10,296 bases of DNA from Candidatus Saccharimonadia bacterium (GCA_023257055.1 JALRDG010000078.1:1-10296), one strand, 5' to 3'; shown: positions 1-7,046, counted from the stretch's first letter. Notes: generated by a model from the letters alone, not told the origin. Made by a program: numbers and translations.

Positions 1-402
1 GCGCGCTCGTACGTCTCAGCATTCACACTTCTTCGACATGATGGAGATATCCCTGGCGGCGTATATTGCCTAGGTGATCCAGCAGCTTATTCCGCCGGGA
101 CCTGCACAATGATGGGTGCAAACGGTGTCGTCGATACGGCAGTAAATCAAAAGCTTGCCGCAGTTGGTGCGTCAGCAAATGCACGAATGAATCCAGCATG
201 GCACAGCGGACAAATGATGTATCACGGCAACTGGTTCAGTCAAAACAAGCAGGTTCTTATTTATGCCGTCTCGCCAGTGCAAACATGCGGACTTACTAAT
301 GTATTGAGTACTCCTTACGATAACATGACCGTTACCGGCGCAGCATTCACCTCACGACCGTCCAGTAACGAACATACACTCTGTTTTATTTCACTCAACT
401 AG
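1..402 (+). CDS. C-terminal part of a probable pilin-like (type IV prepilin) protein, 5' truncated by window
   Basis: Frame 1 is open from the first base to TAG at 400-402, giving 133 residues of a protein whose start lies outside the window; the ATG at 109 is internal, because the frame and the conserved-looking part continue upstream of it. The visible part begins ARSYVSAFTLLRHDGDIPGG and continues VYCLGDPAAYSAGTC. This resembles the stretch after the N-terminal helix in small CPR pilins, where a helix of the form 'Y.kA..ly' is followed by a proline/glycine turn and a 'CLG' motif. Four cysteines are visible, in YCLGD, GTCTM, QTCGL and TLCFI, and could form two disulfides in an exported domain. 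The next gene 21 bases downstream is a clear prepilin, which supports a pilus role. The diagnostic N-terminal prepilin motif is not visible, so another secreted Cys-rich protein remains possible. Confidence 0.6.
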   Translation, partial: ARSYVSAFTLLRHDGDIPGGVYCLGDPAAYSAGTCTMMGANGVVDTAVNQKLAAVGASANARMNPAWHSGQMMYHGNWFSQNKQVLIYAVSPVQTCGLTNVLSTPYDNMTVTGAAFTSRPSSNEHTLCFISLN

Positions 403-407
403 TTTGG

Positions 408-413
408 TATACT
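408..413 (+). promoter_or_regulatory. Extended -10 promoter box (TGG-TATACT) before the prepilin gene
   Basis: TATACT, preceded by TGG, lies in the 21-base gap between the two pilin-like genes. Ten bases separate it from the ATG at 424, so a transcript starting about seven bases past the box would have a leader of about four bases. No Shine-Dalgarno sequence lies between box and start, and no TTGACA-like element is seen about 17 bases upstream. The same hexamer precedes several other genes in the window, which raises confidence that it is real. Confidence 0.6.
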
Positions 414-423
414 TAAAATAGTT

Positions 424-867
424 ATGGCTAAAAAACAAACAGGCTTCACTATCGTCGAACTGCTCATTGTCATCGTCGTGATTGGCATTTTGGCAGCTAT
501 ATCTATAGTTGCTTTTAATGGTATTCAGGAGCGAGCGAAGGTACAGCAAGCAAACAGTGAACTTAATACATTCCTCAAAGCTATAAATATGGCACGTATC
601 AATCGGGACACGCATCTTTATGGCATTACCGGCTCGAACTGTACGCGCTGCGGAGACCAGACACGATACAATACCTCGATCGATAACCTTGCTGCTGCGA
701 GCAATATGAATTTAAACTCAATTAAAGACGGCAACCCATGGGGAGATCGCTATTCGCTCGATGAAAACCAAGGAGAAACAGGCACTTGCTCTGTCGATAC
801 CTTAAATGTCGGTACATCCGGCAAGACCGGCATTATATCGACCGTAATTGCACCGTACGGCTGCTAG
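424..867 (+). CDS. Type IV prepilin / GspG-like pseudopilin
   Basis: A 147-residue prepilin. The N-terminus MAKKQTGFTIVELLIVIV has the class III signal: a short basic leader (K3, K4), G7 before the cleavage site, F8 as the first mature residue and E12 as the invariant mature Glu5. It is followed by a hydrophobic helix to about residue 31 and an amphipathic continuation (FNGIQERAKVQQANSEL) to about 60. A prepilin peptidase (PilD type) should cut and N-methylate it before assembly into a pilus or pseudopilus in the cytoplasmic membrane. The C-terminal part carries NPWGDRYSLDENQG at 104-117, resembling the 'DPWG..Y' loop of GspG-type major pseudopilins. Cysteines at 73, 76, 122 and 147 could form two disulfides. 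The ATG is chosen because it gives the correct leader and follows a TATACT box. Likely part of a pilus gene group extending left of the window. The pilin class is secure; major or minor role is not. Confidence 0.92.
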   Translation: MAKKQTGFTIVELLIVIVVIGILAAISIVAFNGIQERAKVQQANSELNTFLKAINMARINRDTHLYGITGSNCTRCGDQTRYNTSIDNLAAASNMNLNSIKDGNPWGDRYSLDENQGETGTCSVDTLNVGTSGKTGIISTVIAPYGC

Positions 868-909
868 AAAAACTCTTACCAATACACTCGGTAAAATATT
901 AGTCCGGCG

Positions 910-934
910 TATACTGATCGGTAGGTGGTATACT
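910..934 (+). promoter_or_regulatory. Tandem TATACT -10 boxes before the glycosylphosphotransferase gene
   Basis: GTATACT occurs twice, with TATACT at 910-915 and 929-934, offset by 19 bases. The second is preceded by TGG (extended -10) and ends 11 bases before the ATG at 946, predicting a leader of about five bases. The first would give a leader of about 24 bases containing GGTAGG, but that is too far from the ATG for a normal ribosome site. No -35 consensus is seen. The 78-base gap between the prepilin and this gene otherwise holds only a weak 5-bp inverted pair (TTACC/GGTAA, 877-895) that is too short to call a terminator. Confidence 0.55.
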
Positions 935-945
935 ACATAACAGAT

Positions 946-2382
946 ATGCCTAGTAAGAATACGAAATTCTACAGCTTAATCCTCATCCTTGCCGATATTG
1001 TCGTGCTATTGGCGGCGTTCGGCCTGGCATACATCTTGCGTGTACAGTACGACCCGCGCCCTTTATTGGCCAATGTGTACGCCTGGGAATATTTCCGCGC
1101 CTTCCTCCTCATTACACCAATCTGGATTATCGTCTTCGCCACGCTTGGCCTGTATCGCGCCAGTACATACAATCGACGACTCGTAGAGTGGTCAAAGGTT
1201 GCACTTGGTGTGTTCATCGGTATCCTGCTCGTCATTGGGTGGGAATACATCAGCGATGATCGCCTCTTCCCAGCCCGTCTTGCTGCCGCCTACGCACTTG
1301 TTGGCGCATTCGTACTAGTCGTTATTGAACGTGAGCTCCTACGCACCTTCCGCAGCCTACTATTCCGTTTTGGGTACGGAATCAGCCGAGTACTTATTAT
1401 TGGCAACAGCGCCGCCACGCGAGATATCGCCGAAAGCCTTGCTAACACGAAACTCAGTGGATACGAAATCGTTGCGATAGCCGGCCCGAAAAAAGCCGTA
1501 CCCGATGGGCTCGGCATACACCATTTCCGCTCCGTTGAAAAAGCCCTGACAGAAATTACACACCTTGGCGTTACGACGATCATTCAAACTGACCTCTACG
1601 ATTCAGATGATCGTAATCAACAGATTTTGAACGCTGCCCAGATAAATCATATTCATTACAACTTTATCCCTGGTGAAGCCGAGTTCTATGCTGGCAAGAA
1701 TACGATTGACGTATTTCTTGGTTACCCGATGATTTCCGTCAGTCAGACGCCGCTTATCGGCTGGGGCGCAATCGTTAAGCAAGTGTTTGATTTTGTTGTG
1801 GCAACCCTGCTGGTCATTATCCTATCTCCACTATTTCTACTCCTCATTACCATGCAGAAGATTTTCAATCCCGGTCCGGCATTTTACGTATCAAAACGCC
1901 TGAGTCAGTTCTCAAAACCTGTCAATCTGATTAAATTCCGTAGCATGGGCGCACAATATGGCAAGAAAGACGCGGAAGAAGAATTTAAAGAAATGGGTCG
2001 GCACGATCTCGCCGCCGAATACCGAAAACACCGTAAAGTTGCCAATGACCCGCGCATCACTCGCTTCGGGCACTTTCTCCGCATTACCTCATTAGATGAG
2101 CTGCCGCAGCTATTCAACGTCGTTCGCGGCGACTTAAGCCTCGTCGGGCCACGGCCAATCCTCCCGCAAGAAGTAAAATTTAACCCAACTCGTGCTGCCT
2201 TGCTCCATAGCGTCAAATCTGGTGTTACTGGGCTCTGGCAGGTATCCGGTCGGTCAAACCTTAGTTTTGAAGAGCGAATTGAACTCGAACTGTTTTATGC
2301 TCGCAACTGGAGCTTTTGGCTGGATATTAAAATCCTTTTCAAAACCATCGCTGTCGTCTTCCGTAAACAAGGGGCAAAATAA
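946..2382 (+). CDS. Polyprenyl-phosphate sugar-1-phosphate transferase (WbaP/WcaJ-type initiating enzyme)
   Basis: Moves a sugar-1-phosphate from a nucleotide sugar to undecaprenyl phosphate at the cytoplasmic face of the membrane, the first step of a lipid-linked glycan. From ATG 946 it has 478 residues, the usual length of the large polytopic members. Hydrophobic segments lie near 9-31, 51-70, 84-100 and 113-130. A Rossmann-like region begins at SRVLIIGNSA (147-156), followed by a further membrane helix at 281-302 with the conserved SP (294-295). The C-terminal bacterial sugar transferase domain (PF02397 type) shows KFRSM (330-334), SLDELPQ (382-388, the Asp-Glu catalytic pair), LSLVGPRP (397-404) and VTGLWQVSGRS (427-437). 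An in-frame GTG at 925 would add seven residues, but it lies upstream of the TATACT box at 929-934, so ATG 946 is preferred. The stop overlaps the next start by one base (TAATG), indicating translational coupling with the GT4 gene. The sugar cannot be read from sequence; glucose, galactose or a GlcNAc derivative are options. Confidence 0.93.
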   Translation: MPSKNTKFYSLILILADIVVLLAAFGLAYILRVQYDPRPLLANVYAWEYFRAFLLITPIWIIVFATLGLYRASTYNRRLVEWSKVALGVFIGILLVIGWEYISDDRLFPARLAAAYALVGAFVLVVIERELLRTFRSLLFRFGYGISRVLIIGNSAATRDIAESLANTKLSGYEIVAIAGPKKAVPDGLGIHHFRSVEKALTEITHLGVTTIIQTDLYDSDDRNQQILNAAQINHIHYNFIPGEAEFYAGKNTIDVFLGYPMISVSQTPLIGWGAIVKQVFDFVVATLLVIILSPLFLLLITMQKIFNPGPAFYVSKRLSQFSKPVNLIKFRSMGAQYGKKDAEEEFKEMGRHDLAAEYRKHRKVANDPRITRFGHFLRITSLDELPQLFNVVRGDLSLVGPRPILPQEVKFNPTRAALLHSVKSGVTGLWQVSGRSNLSFEERIELELFYARNWSFWLDIKILFKTIAVVFRKQGAK

Positions 2383-3521
2383 TGGCGCGACCTTCGCCAA
2401 AAATTGCCATAGTTGCCGATTGGCTAACGAACATGGGCGGTGCCGAAGATGTCGTTTTAGCACTCACCGAGACCTTCCCGGGTGCCCCGGTCTATACGTC
2501 AGTGTACACTCCAGAAAAAATGCCCGCCTTTAAAAACATCGACGTTCGCACAACCAGTTTGCAACATCTTCCTGGGCCGATCCGTTCACTGCACAAATTC
2601 TTTCCGATGTTACGCGTCAAAGCATTCCGCAAGCTTGATTTATCGGAGTTTGATATTATCATCTCCAGTTCCAGTGCCGAAGCTAAGCAAATCGTCAAAA
2701 CCCGCCCTGACCAAATGCACATTTGCTACTGCCATACACCGATCCGCTACTATTGGAGCCATTACAAAGAATATAAAAAAGATCCCGGCTTTGGGAAACT
2801 GAACTGGCTCGTGCGACTTGCGATGCCACTACTTGTTCCACCGCTCAAAAAAGCCGACTACGCGGCGGCGCAAGATGTCGATATCTTTATTGCTAATTCT
2901 ACTGAAGTTCAAAAACGTATTAAAGCCTACTATCATAAGCCTTCAATAGTCATCCACCCAGCAGTTGACACTGATCGATTTACGCCAGCTCGAAAGAGAG
3001 ACGCCTACTACGTAGCACTTGGCCGTCAAGTTCCCTATAAGCGCATTGATTTAGCAGTAAAAGCCGCAACGAAGCTCAATATCCCCCTGAAGGTGTACGG
3101 CAATGGTAGTGAACATGAACGGCTCGTTAAGCTAGCTGGACCGACTGTCGAATTTTACACCGATCGGTTTGGCGATGCATCTGATCAGGCAGTTACTGAT
3201 GCATTAAATCACGCCAAGGGCTATATATTTCCAGCCGAAGAAGATTTTGGCATCGTGCAAGTTCAGGCGTTGGCCGCTGGCACTCCAGTAATTGGCTTTG
3301 GCAAGGGTGGGACGCTCGATATCGTCCAGGACGGCGAGAGCGGCATACTGTTCCACGAACAATCAGTTGACGCTGTCATTGCGGCAATTCAACAAGCCGA
3401 AGCGACTACCTTCTTACCAGGCACCCTCCGCCGCAAAGCTAAGCGCTTCGATAAGTCATTATTTATTACCAAGATACGTAAGGTCACCTATGATAACTGG
3501 AATACTCGGCTAATCAAATAA
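2382..3521 (+). CDS. GT4-family glycosyltransferase (GT-B fold), mannosyl/rhamnosyl-transferase-like
   Basis: A 379-residue retaining GT-B enzyme that probably adds the second sugar to the lipid-linked product of the upstream phosphotransferase. The N-terminal domain has WLTNMGGAEDV (14-24), the glycine-rich acceptor-side loop, and CYCHTPIRYYW (115-125), with the His (118) typical of WbaZ-like mannosyltransferases. The donor domain has ALGRQVPYKRID (212-223), giving the conserved Arg and Lys, then FPAEEDFGIVQVQALAAG (283-300). The usual EX7E pair would be E287 and residue 295, but 295 is Gln (CAG at 3264-3266), which is unusual. GKGG (307-310) follows. The ATG overlaps the upstream stop by one base, and AAGGGG seven bases before it is a weak ribosome site. 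The nearby GDP-mannose and dTDP-rhamnose genes suggest a mannosyl or rhamnosyl donor, but this is inference. Confidence 0.9.
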   Translation: MARPSPKIAIVADWLTNMGGAEDVVLALTETFPGAPVYTSVYTPEKMPAFKNIDVRTTSLQHLPGPIRSLHKFFPMLRVKAFRKLDLSEFDIIISSSSAEAKQIVKTRPDQMHICYCHTPIRYYWSHYKEYKKDPGFGKLNWLVRLAMPLLVPPLKKADYAAAQDVDIFIANSTEVQKRIKAYYHKPSIVIHPAVDTDRFTPARKRDAYYVALGRQVPYKRIDLAVKAATKLNIPLKVYGNGSEHERLVKLAGPTVEFYTDRFGDASDQAVTDALNHAKGYIFPAEEDFGIVQVQALAAGTPVIGFGKGGTLDIVQDGESGILFHEQSVDAVIAAIQQAEATTFLPGTLRRKAKRFDKSLFITKIRKVTYDNWNTRLIK

Positions 3522-3531
3522 TTCCCGTAAA

Positions 3532-3579
3532 AAGCAAAAAGCACCCCGGTATCAAGCGACACCGGGGTGCTTTTTGCTT
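3532..3579. terminator. Bidirectional intrinsic terminator between convergent genes
   Basis: Two perfectly complementary 19-base arms, 3532-3550 and 3561-3579, surround a 10-base loop (3551-3560). The core is CACCCCGGT/ACCGGGGTG and the outer part is A-rich on the left and T-rich on the right. It therefore gives a GC-rich hairpin followed by a U-tract on both strands, and the minus-strand reading has the longer tail (TTTTTGCTTTTT). It starts 11 bases after the GT4 stop and ends 4 bases from the stop of the minus-strand protease gene, so it can end both transcripts. Confidence 0.95.
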
Positions 3580-3582
3580 GAA

Positions 3583-4809
3583 TCAGGATGCCTTAGTAGC
3601 AGGCTTCGTATCACTCCTCATACCCATGGACTGGATGACATTGACGACACCCAAGAGCACTGCAAGCAGCGCCCCCTGCCAGAACCCGAGAGCCGTAATC
3701 GCGCACAGCAGAACAAACAGCTCCGGAATATCCATCCAGAACATCTTACTGCAGTGGCTTGGAGTCTGCGGCTTGACGATGCAAAGGACCAGCAAGCCCG
3801 TCACCAGGATTTGGATGATCTGATTGGGGATTACGAGACTGGTCACCCACAACATACCGAGGTACAGAAGTGGGACAAGTAGCGTGCCCAGCACCAGCTC
3901 GCCGACGTTCGTCGTCACGTCCAAATCATACCGGTCAAATGTCAGCAGTTCGGCCAGAACGCCAGTCGCACCGGTAATCACGAACAGCAGCAACAGGTAG
4001 TCGACGAAGTTCCAGCCGCTCAATGCAAAGCCACCGTTCGGCTGCAGCCACTGCAGGACGTCCGTCAGTCGCTGATCAAACAGCACTAGGCCGATGATCA
4101 GCATCGCCACAGAACACACCAGTGTGTACAGATTCTTCTGACCGAGCGACTTCTTCTTGTGGACCGCAAACAACGCCATATTGAACGCGAAGTGCAACAG
4201 AATGGCCGCAAACAGCCCATACTTGGTGAAAGTGATCGCAAAGAACATGCCGGCAACGAATTGTGGCATCACACGCAGTAGCTGCCGATCACTCTTCGAT
4301 TCGAAGTTGTAAATATGCGCATAGGCAAACAACACATTCGAAACTACGAACAACACGTAGTAAGCGACGACGCCATCAAAGATGTACGTCAGCGCACCGA
4401 GGAACAGCCATCTGGTAGCCAGCTCTTCGATCGCTACCACCACCAAAATGACGGCGAATAGGCTCTTTTTTCCGGACTTAAATAGCTTATCCAGCGAGTG
4501 ACCGGTGTGCGTACCAAAAAGAATCAGCAACAGGATTCCGGTCAGAATCACAGCAGGCAGCATGATTGTCAGCGTAGCAACGATAAACAGCAGCGTCGAC
4601 AGGTCGAACACCTGTGCGCCGTCCAATCCTTGCGGCCGACCACCAAAAAAGTCGCCAATAGCCGAGAAGACCGGCCCATAGCCGTCCGTCATGACCGTCG
4701 TCAGAATCAGCAGAAGCCAAATTCCAAGTCCGGTCACAAGGCCGAGTGCCGATACTTCCGCCTTAGAGCTTGCCGCCACTCCTTGAGTAGCTTTAACATC
4801 GTGTGACAT
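3583..4809 (-). CDS. CPBP-family intramembrane metalloprotease (Abi/Rce1-like), multi-pass membrane protein
   Basis: A 408-residue, strongly hydrophobic protein with about ten predicted membrane segments, for example 21-40, 68-98, 116-127, 147-162, 183-203, 226-244 and 268-288. The three CPBP (PF02517) motifs are present in order: EELATR (128-133, EExxxR), FAYAH (161-165, FxxxH) and HFAFN (206-210, HxxxN). In Rce1-type proteases the Glu and His residues activate water for cleavage within the membrane. The C-terminal 200 residues are an extra membrane region with no recognised motif, so the protein is longer than a minimal CPBP domain. AAAGG (4816-4820) sits six bases before the ATG and fixes the start. 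It has its own promoter and terminators on both sides, so it is a single-gene unit facing the glycan operons. The leucine run near residue 32 is mostly CTG-coded and the gene appears GC-richer than rmlB or rmlC-D. Substrate unknown; roles in protein maturation or bacteriocin/phage defence are known for the family but not indicated here. Confidence 0.87.
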   Translation of the reverse strand: MSHDVKATQGVAASSKAEVSALGLVTGLGIWLLLILTTVMTDGYGPVFSAIGDFFGGRPQGLDGAQVFDLSTLLFIVATLTIMLPAVILTGILLLILFGTHTGHSLDKLFKSGKKSLFAVILVVVAIEELATRWLFLGALTYIFDGVVAYYVLFVVSNVLFAYAHIYNFESKSDRQLLRVMPQFVAGMFFAITFTKYGLFAAILLHFAFNMALFAVHKKKSLGQKNLYTLVCSVAMLIIGLVLFDQRLTDVLQWLQPNGGFALSGWNFVDYLLLLFVITGATGVLAELLTFDRYDLDVTTNVGELVLGTLLVPLLYLGMLWVTSLVIPNQIIQILVTGLLVLCIVKPQTPSHCSKMFWMDIPELFVLLCAITALGFWQGALLAVLLGVVNVIQSMGMRSDTKPATKAS

Positions 4810-4856
4810 TACTAGCCTTTCGAGTAGAAGGTAGAGGATGTAAAAGTGCTAGGTGT

Positions 4857-4885
4857 ATTTTATCATATTGTGTCTATAATTGCAA
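4857..4885 (-). promoter_or_regulatory. Promoter of the CPBP protease gene (TTGCAA - 17 bp - TAAAAT)
   Basis: On the minus strand TTGCAA (4885-4880) is separated by exactly 17 bases from TAAAAT (4862-4857), and TGA precedes the -10, making it also an extended -10. Transcription would start near 4850, giving a leader of about 40 bases that carries the AAAGG ribosome site at 4816-4820. This is a classical two-element promoter, unlike the TATACT-only boxes of the glycan genes. Confidence 0.72.
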
Positions 4886-4891
4886 GTACAT

Positions 4892-4924
4892 AAAATATAC
4901 GGCTGCGGGGCAACCGTATATTTT
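4892..4924 (-). terminator. Intrinsic terminator after manC
   Basis: Arms 4892-4902 and 4914-4924 are perfectly complementary over 11 bases (AAAATATACGG on the plus strand). Inside them, four further pairs (one G-U) close on a 3-base loop, giving a stem of about 15 bp. On the minus strand the last arm ends in TATATTTT, a modest U-tract. It lies 18 bases after the manC stop and only six bases before the -35 of the next minus-strand gene, so it separates manC transcription from the protease gene. Confidence 0.8.
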
Positions 4925-4942
4925 TACATCTAGTCCACCGCT

Positions 4943-5983
4943 CTACGCTTGCAGCTTTTTCGCGACTTCGCCAGTGCGATGAGATACGTCTTTACGAGCA
5001 ACCAGAATACCATGTGGTGTATTTACGACCACCACATTATCTAGTCCAATTACTGCAACCGGCTTGTCTTCTTCGTTACGAACAAAAACATTTTCGGCAT
5101 CTAATGGGTGAATATTCTCGCCATGGTAATAATTCCCCTGCTCATCTTGTTCAACAGCATCGTGTAGGTCTTTAAACGACCCAACATCCATCCAGTCGAA
5201 CCCTGCCGAGACAACAGCTAGGCGACGTGCTTTCTCGATGAGTGCAATGTCAATAACCTGATTATCCAGCGCAAGATACGCATTATTGTACTCTTCGCTC
5301 GAATGTTCGGCTACGGACTGCAAGCGATCGAAGTTTGCTTTTAAATCTGGCGCACTTGCCGTCATCTCGTCAATGAATGTCCGTACGGATCCAACGAAAT
5401 ATCCACAGTTCCACAGATAGTTACCAGACTGTACATATTCAGAAGCCGTTTCGTAATCAGGCTTCTCCTTAAATGATTCGACATTATACACACCACTGTC
5501 TTCGTCAATAATGCCGTCACGTTGAATATAGCCAAAACCGGTAGCTGGGAACGTCGGCTCAATGCCAATTAATGTAATTTCTTTATTCTCACTCGAAACG
5601 CGGCCAGCGATATGGAACGAGCGCGTAAAACCAGCAATGTCGCGAACATGATGATCGGAATGAATAAAGGCGACCGGTTCGTCATGGTCGTGTCGGCGAG
5701 CAATCGCATCAAGCGCAAAGATAATACAGTGCGCCGTACCGCGACGACCTGGCTCAATCATAAAGTGGTCATCCGGTAGATCCGACAGCTGCTCACGGAC
5801 ATGATGCGCATGGCTTGCTTCGGTAACGACATAGACCGTATCGCCAATTCTTTTGGCTCGGTCAACCGTCTGTTGAAGCATTGTCCGCTTGCCCGTTAAA
5901 TTTAGTAGGTGTTTCGGAAACTCGGGCGTAGAGAGCGGCCACAGGCGTGTACCAGACCCTCCCGCAATAATGACAGTAATCAT
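4943..5983 (-). CDS. manC: Mannose-1-phosphate guanylyltransferase (GDP-mannose synthesis)
   Basis: Makes GDP-mannose from mannose-1-phosphate and GTP in the cytoplasm. The 346 residues match the single-domain form without the C-terminal phosphomannose isomerase domain of bifunctional ManC, so mannose-6-phosphate must be made elsewhere. The nucleotidyltransferase signature GGSGTRLWPLS is at 8-18 with PKHLL at 23-27 (usually PKQFL). FIHSDHHV (106-113) carries the metal-site Asp110 where the family usually has PSDH or PADH. PATGFGYIQ (146-154), FKEKP (171-175), LWNCGYF (190-196), VIDIALIEKA (243-252) and DWMDVGSF (263-270) complete the family pattern. There is no Shine-Dalgarno. A minus-strand TATACT (5995-5990) ends six bases before the ATG, so the message is probably leaderless. 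It is divergent from rmlB with 50 bases between the two ATGs, which suggests co-expression of the two sugar-nucleotide branches. Confidence 0.94.
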   Translation of the reverse strand: MITVIIAGGSGTRLWPLSTPEFPKHLLNLTGKRTMLQQTVDRAKRIGDTVYVVTEASHAHHVREQLSDLPDDHFMIEPGRRGTAHCIIFALDAIARRHDHDEPVAFIHSDHHVRDIAGFTRSFHIAGRVSSENKEITLIGIEPTFPATGFGYIQRDGIIDEDSGVYNVESFKEKPDYETASEYVQSGNYLWNCGYFVGSVRTFIDEMTASAPDLKANFDRLQSVAEHSSEEYNNAYLALDNQVIDIALIEKARRLAVVSAGFDWMDVGSFKDLHDAVEQDEQGNYYHGENIHPLDAENVFVRNEEDKPVAVIGLDNVVVVNTPHGILVARKDVSHRTGEVAKKLQA

Positions 5984-6033
5984 ATATCTAGTATACGCTA
6001 AAGGTATTTTTTGTGGTGTTGTATACTAATAGT
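5984..6033. promoter_or_regulatory. Divergent leaderless promoters for manC (-) and rmlB (+)
   Basis: The 50 bases between the two ATGs hold a TATACT on each strand: minus strand at 5995-5990 for manC, plus strand at 6022-6027 for rmlB. Each ends six bases before its ATG, so the A of each ATG falls where transcription should start. Both boxes sit within GTATAC palindromes (5991-5996 and 6021-6026). The 26 bases between boxes (5996-6021) contain no TTGACA-like element at 17 bases from either box and no Shine-Dalgarno is possible. A regulator binding between them could affect both genes, but no clear operator dyad is seen. Confidence 0.7.
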
Positions 6034-7044
6034 ATGACTAAAATGCTTATCACCGGTGGCGCAGGGTTTATTGGGGGAAACTTTGTGCATTATACTCGCA
6101 AACACTACCCCAACTACCAACTTACCGTAATTGACAAACTAACCTACGCCGGCAATACGCGCACGCTCGAGCCAGTCATGGATAAAATTGAGTTCGTTCA
6201 AGGCGATATTTGTGACCGTGAACTTATAGATAAACTTGTTAGTGAAACAGATATCGTCGTCCACTTTGCTGCTGAAAGCCATAATGACAACTCGCTTCGT
6301 AACCCGTGGCCATTCGTCGAAACAAACATTATTGGCACCTACACTATCCTTGAGGCTGTCCGAAAATACAATAAGCGCCTACACCATATTTCTACCGATG
6401 AAGTATTTGGTGACCTAGAGCTCGACGATCCTAACCGCTTTACCGAAACAACCTCCTATAATCCATCGAGCCCTTACTCGTCTACCAAGGCTGGATCAGA
6501 TCATCTCGTTCGTGCCTGGGTACGTAGCTTTGGCATCCAAGCAACAATATCAAACTGCTCTAACAACTATGGCCCTTACCAACATATCGAAAAGTTTATT
6601 CCACGCCAGATAACCAACATTCTTAGCGACATTAAGCCAAAGCTATATGGCACAGGAGAGCAAGTACGCGACTGGATCCATGTCGATGATCATAATTCTG
6701 CCGTACACCTTATTCTTGAAAAAGGTGTTATTGGTGATACTTACATCATTGGCGCTGATAACGATCACGTTAATAACAAGCAGGTCATTGAAATGATTTG
6801 CGAACTCATGGGCAAAGGAAAAGATTTTTACGAGCACGTAAATGATCGCCCTGGTCATGACATGCGCTACGCAATGAACTCTAGTAAACTGCGCAATGAA
6901 CTCGGCTGGCAACCACAGTATACCGATAATGACGGTATGAAAAACGGCCTACTTGCGACCATCGACTGGTACACCAACAACCGTGATTGGTGGCAGGCTG
7001 AAAAGATGGCCGTAGAAAAAAAGTACGCCGAGCAAGGGCAGTAA
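6034..7044 (+). CDS. rmlB: dTDP-glucose 4,6-dehydratase
   Basis: Second step of dTDP-L-rhamnose synthesis: NAD-dependent conversion of dTDP-glucose to dTDP-4-keto-6-deoxyglucose. The 336-residue extended short-chain dehydrogenase has GGAGFIG (8-14, NAD binding), HFAAESHNDNSL (77-88), STDEVFGDL (120-128, with the Thr-Asp-Glu dehydratase triad) and YSSTK (148-152, YxxxK). It also has CSNNYGPYQ (175-183) and DWIHVDDH (213-220). The HNDNSL variant instead of HVDRS is familiar from Gram-positive RmlB proteins. A GTG at 6013 in frame would add seven residues but lies upstream of the TATACT box at 6022-6027 and cannot be on that transcript. ATG 6034 coincides with the predicted +1, so leaderless translation is expected. 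First gene of the rmlB, rmlC-D, rmlA operon; the next ATG follows two bases after its stop. Confidence 0.96.
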   Translation: MTKMLITGGAGFIGGNFVHYTRKHYPNYQLTVIDKLTYAGNTRTLEPVMDKIEFVQGDICDRELIDKLVSETDIVVHFAAESHNDNSLRNPWPFVETNIIGTYTILEAVRKYNKRLHHISTDEVFGDLELDDPNRFTETTSYNPSSPYSSTKAGSDHLVRAWVRSFGIQATISNCSNNYGPYQHIEKFIPRQITNILSDIKPKLYGTGEQVRDWIHVDDHNSAVHLILEKGVIGDTYIIGADNDHVNNKQVIEMICELMGKGKDFYEHVNDRPGHDMRYAMNSSKLRNELGWQPQYTDNDGMKNGLLATIDWYTNNRDWWQAEKMAVEKKYAEQGQ

Positions 7045-7046
7045 AA

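Noticed and set aside
877..895. Inverted pair TTACC/GGTAA after the prepilin as a terminator
   Set aside because: Only five AT-rich pairs with a nine-base loop and no T-tract; too weak to support.
925..945. GTG at 925 as the start of the phosphotransferase
   Set aside because: It overlaps and precedes the TATACT box at 929-934, and the added residues (MVYYITD) are unlike the family; ATG 946 fits the promoter.
3532..3579. Long inverted repeat as an insertion-sequence end or transposon scar
   Set aside because: Loop of 10 bases, GC-rich core, T-tracts on both strands and position between convergent stops all match a shared terminator; no target duplication or transposase seen.
3574..3882. Plus-strand open frames across the protease gene (also 4498-4806)
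   Set aside because: They lie antisense to a gene with three intact CPBP motifs, give low-complexity charged translations, and have no ribosome sites.
6013..6033. GTG at 6013 as the start of rmlB
   Set aside because: It is upstream of the -10 box at 6022-6027, so it would not be in the mRNA; the conserved protein begins near ATG 6034.
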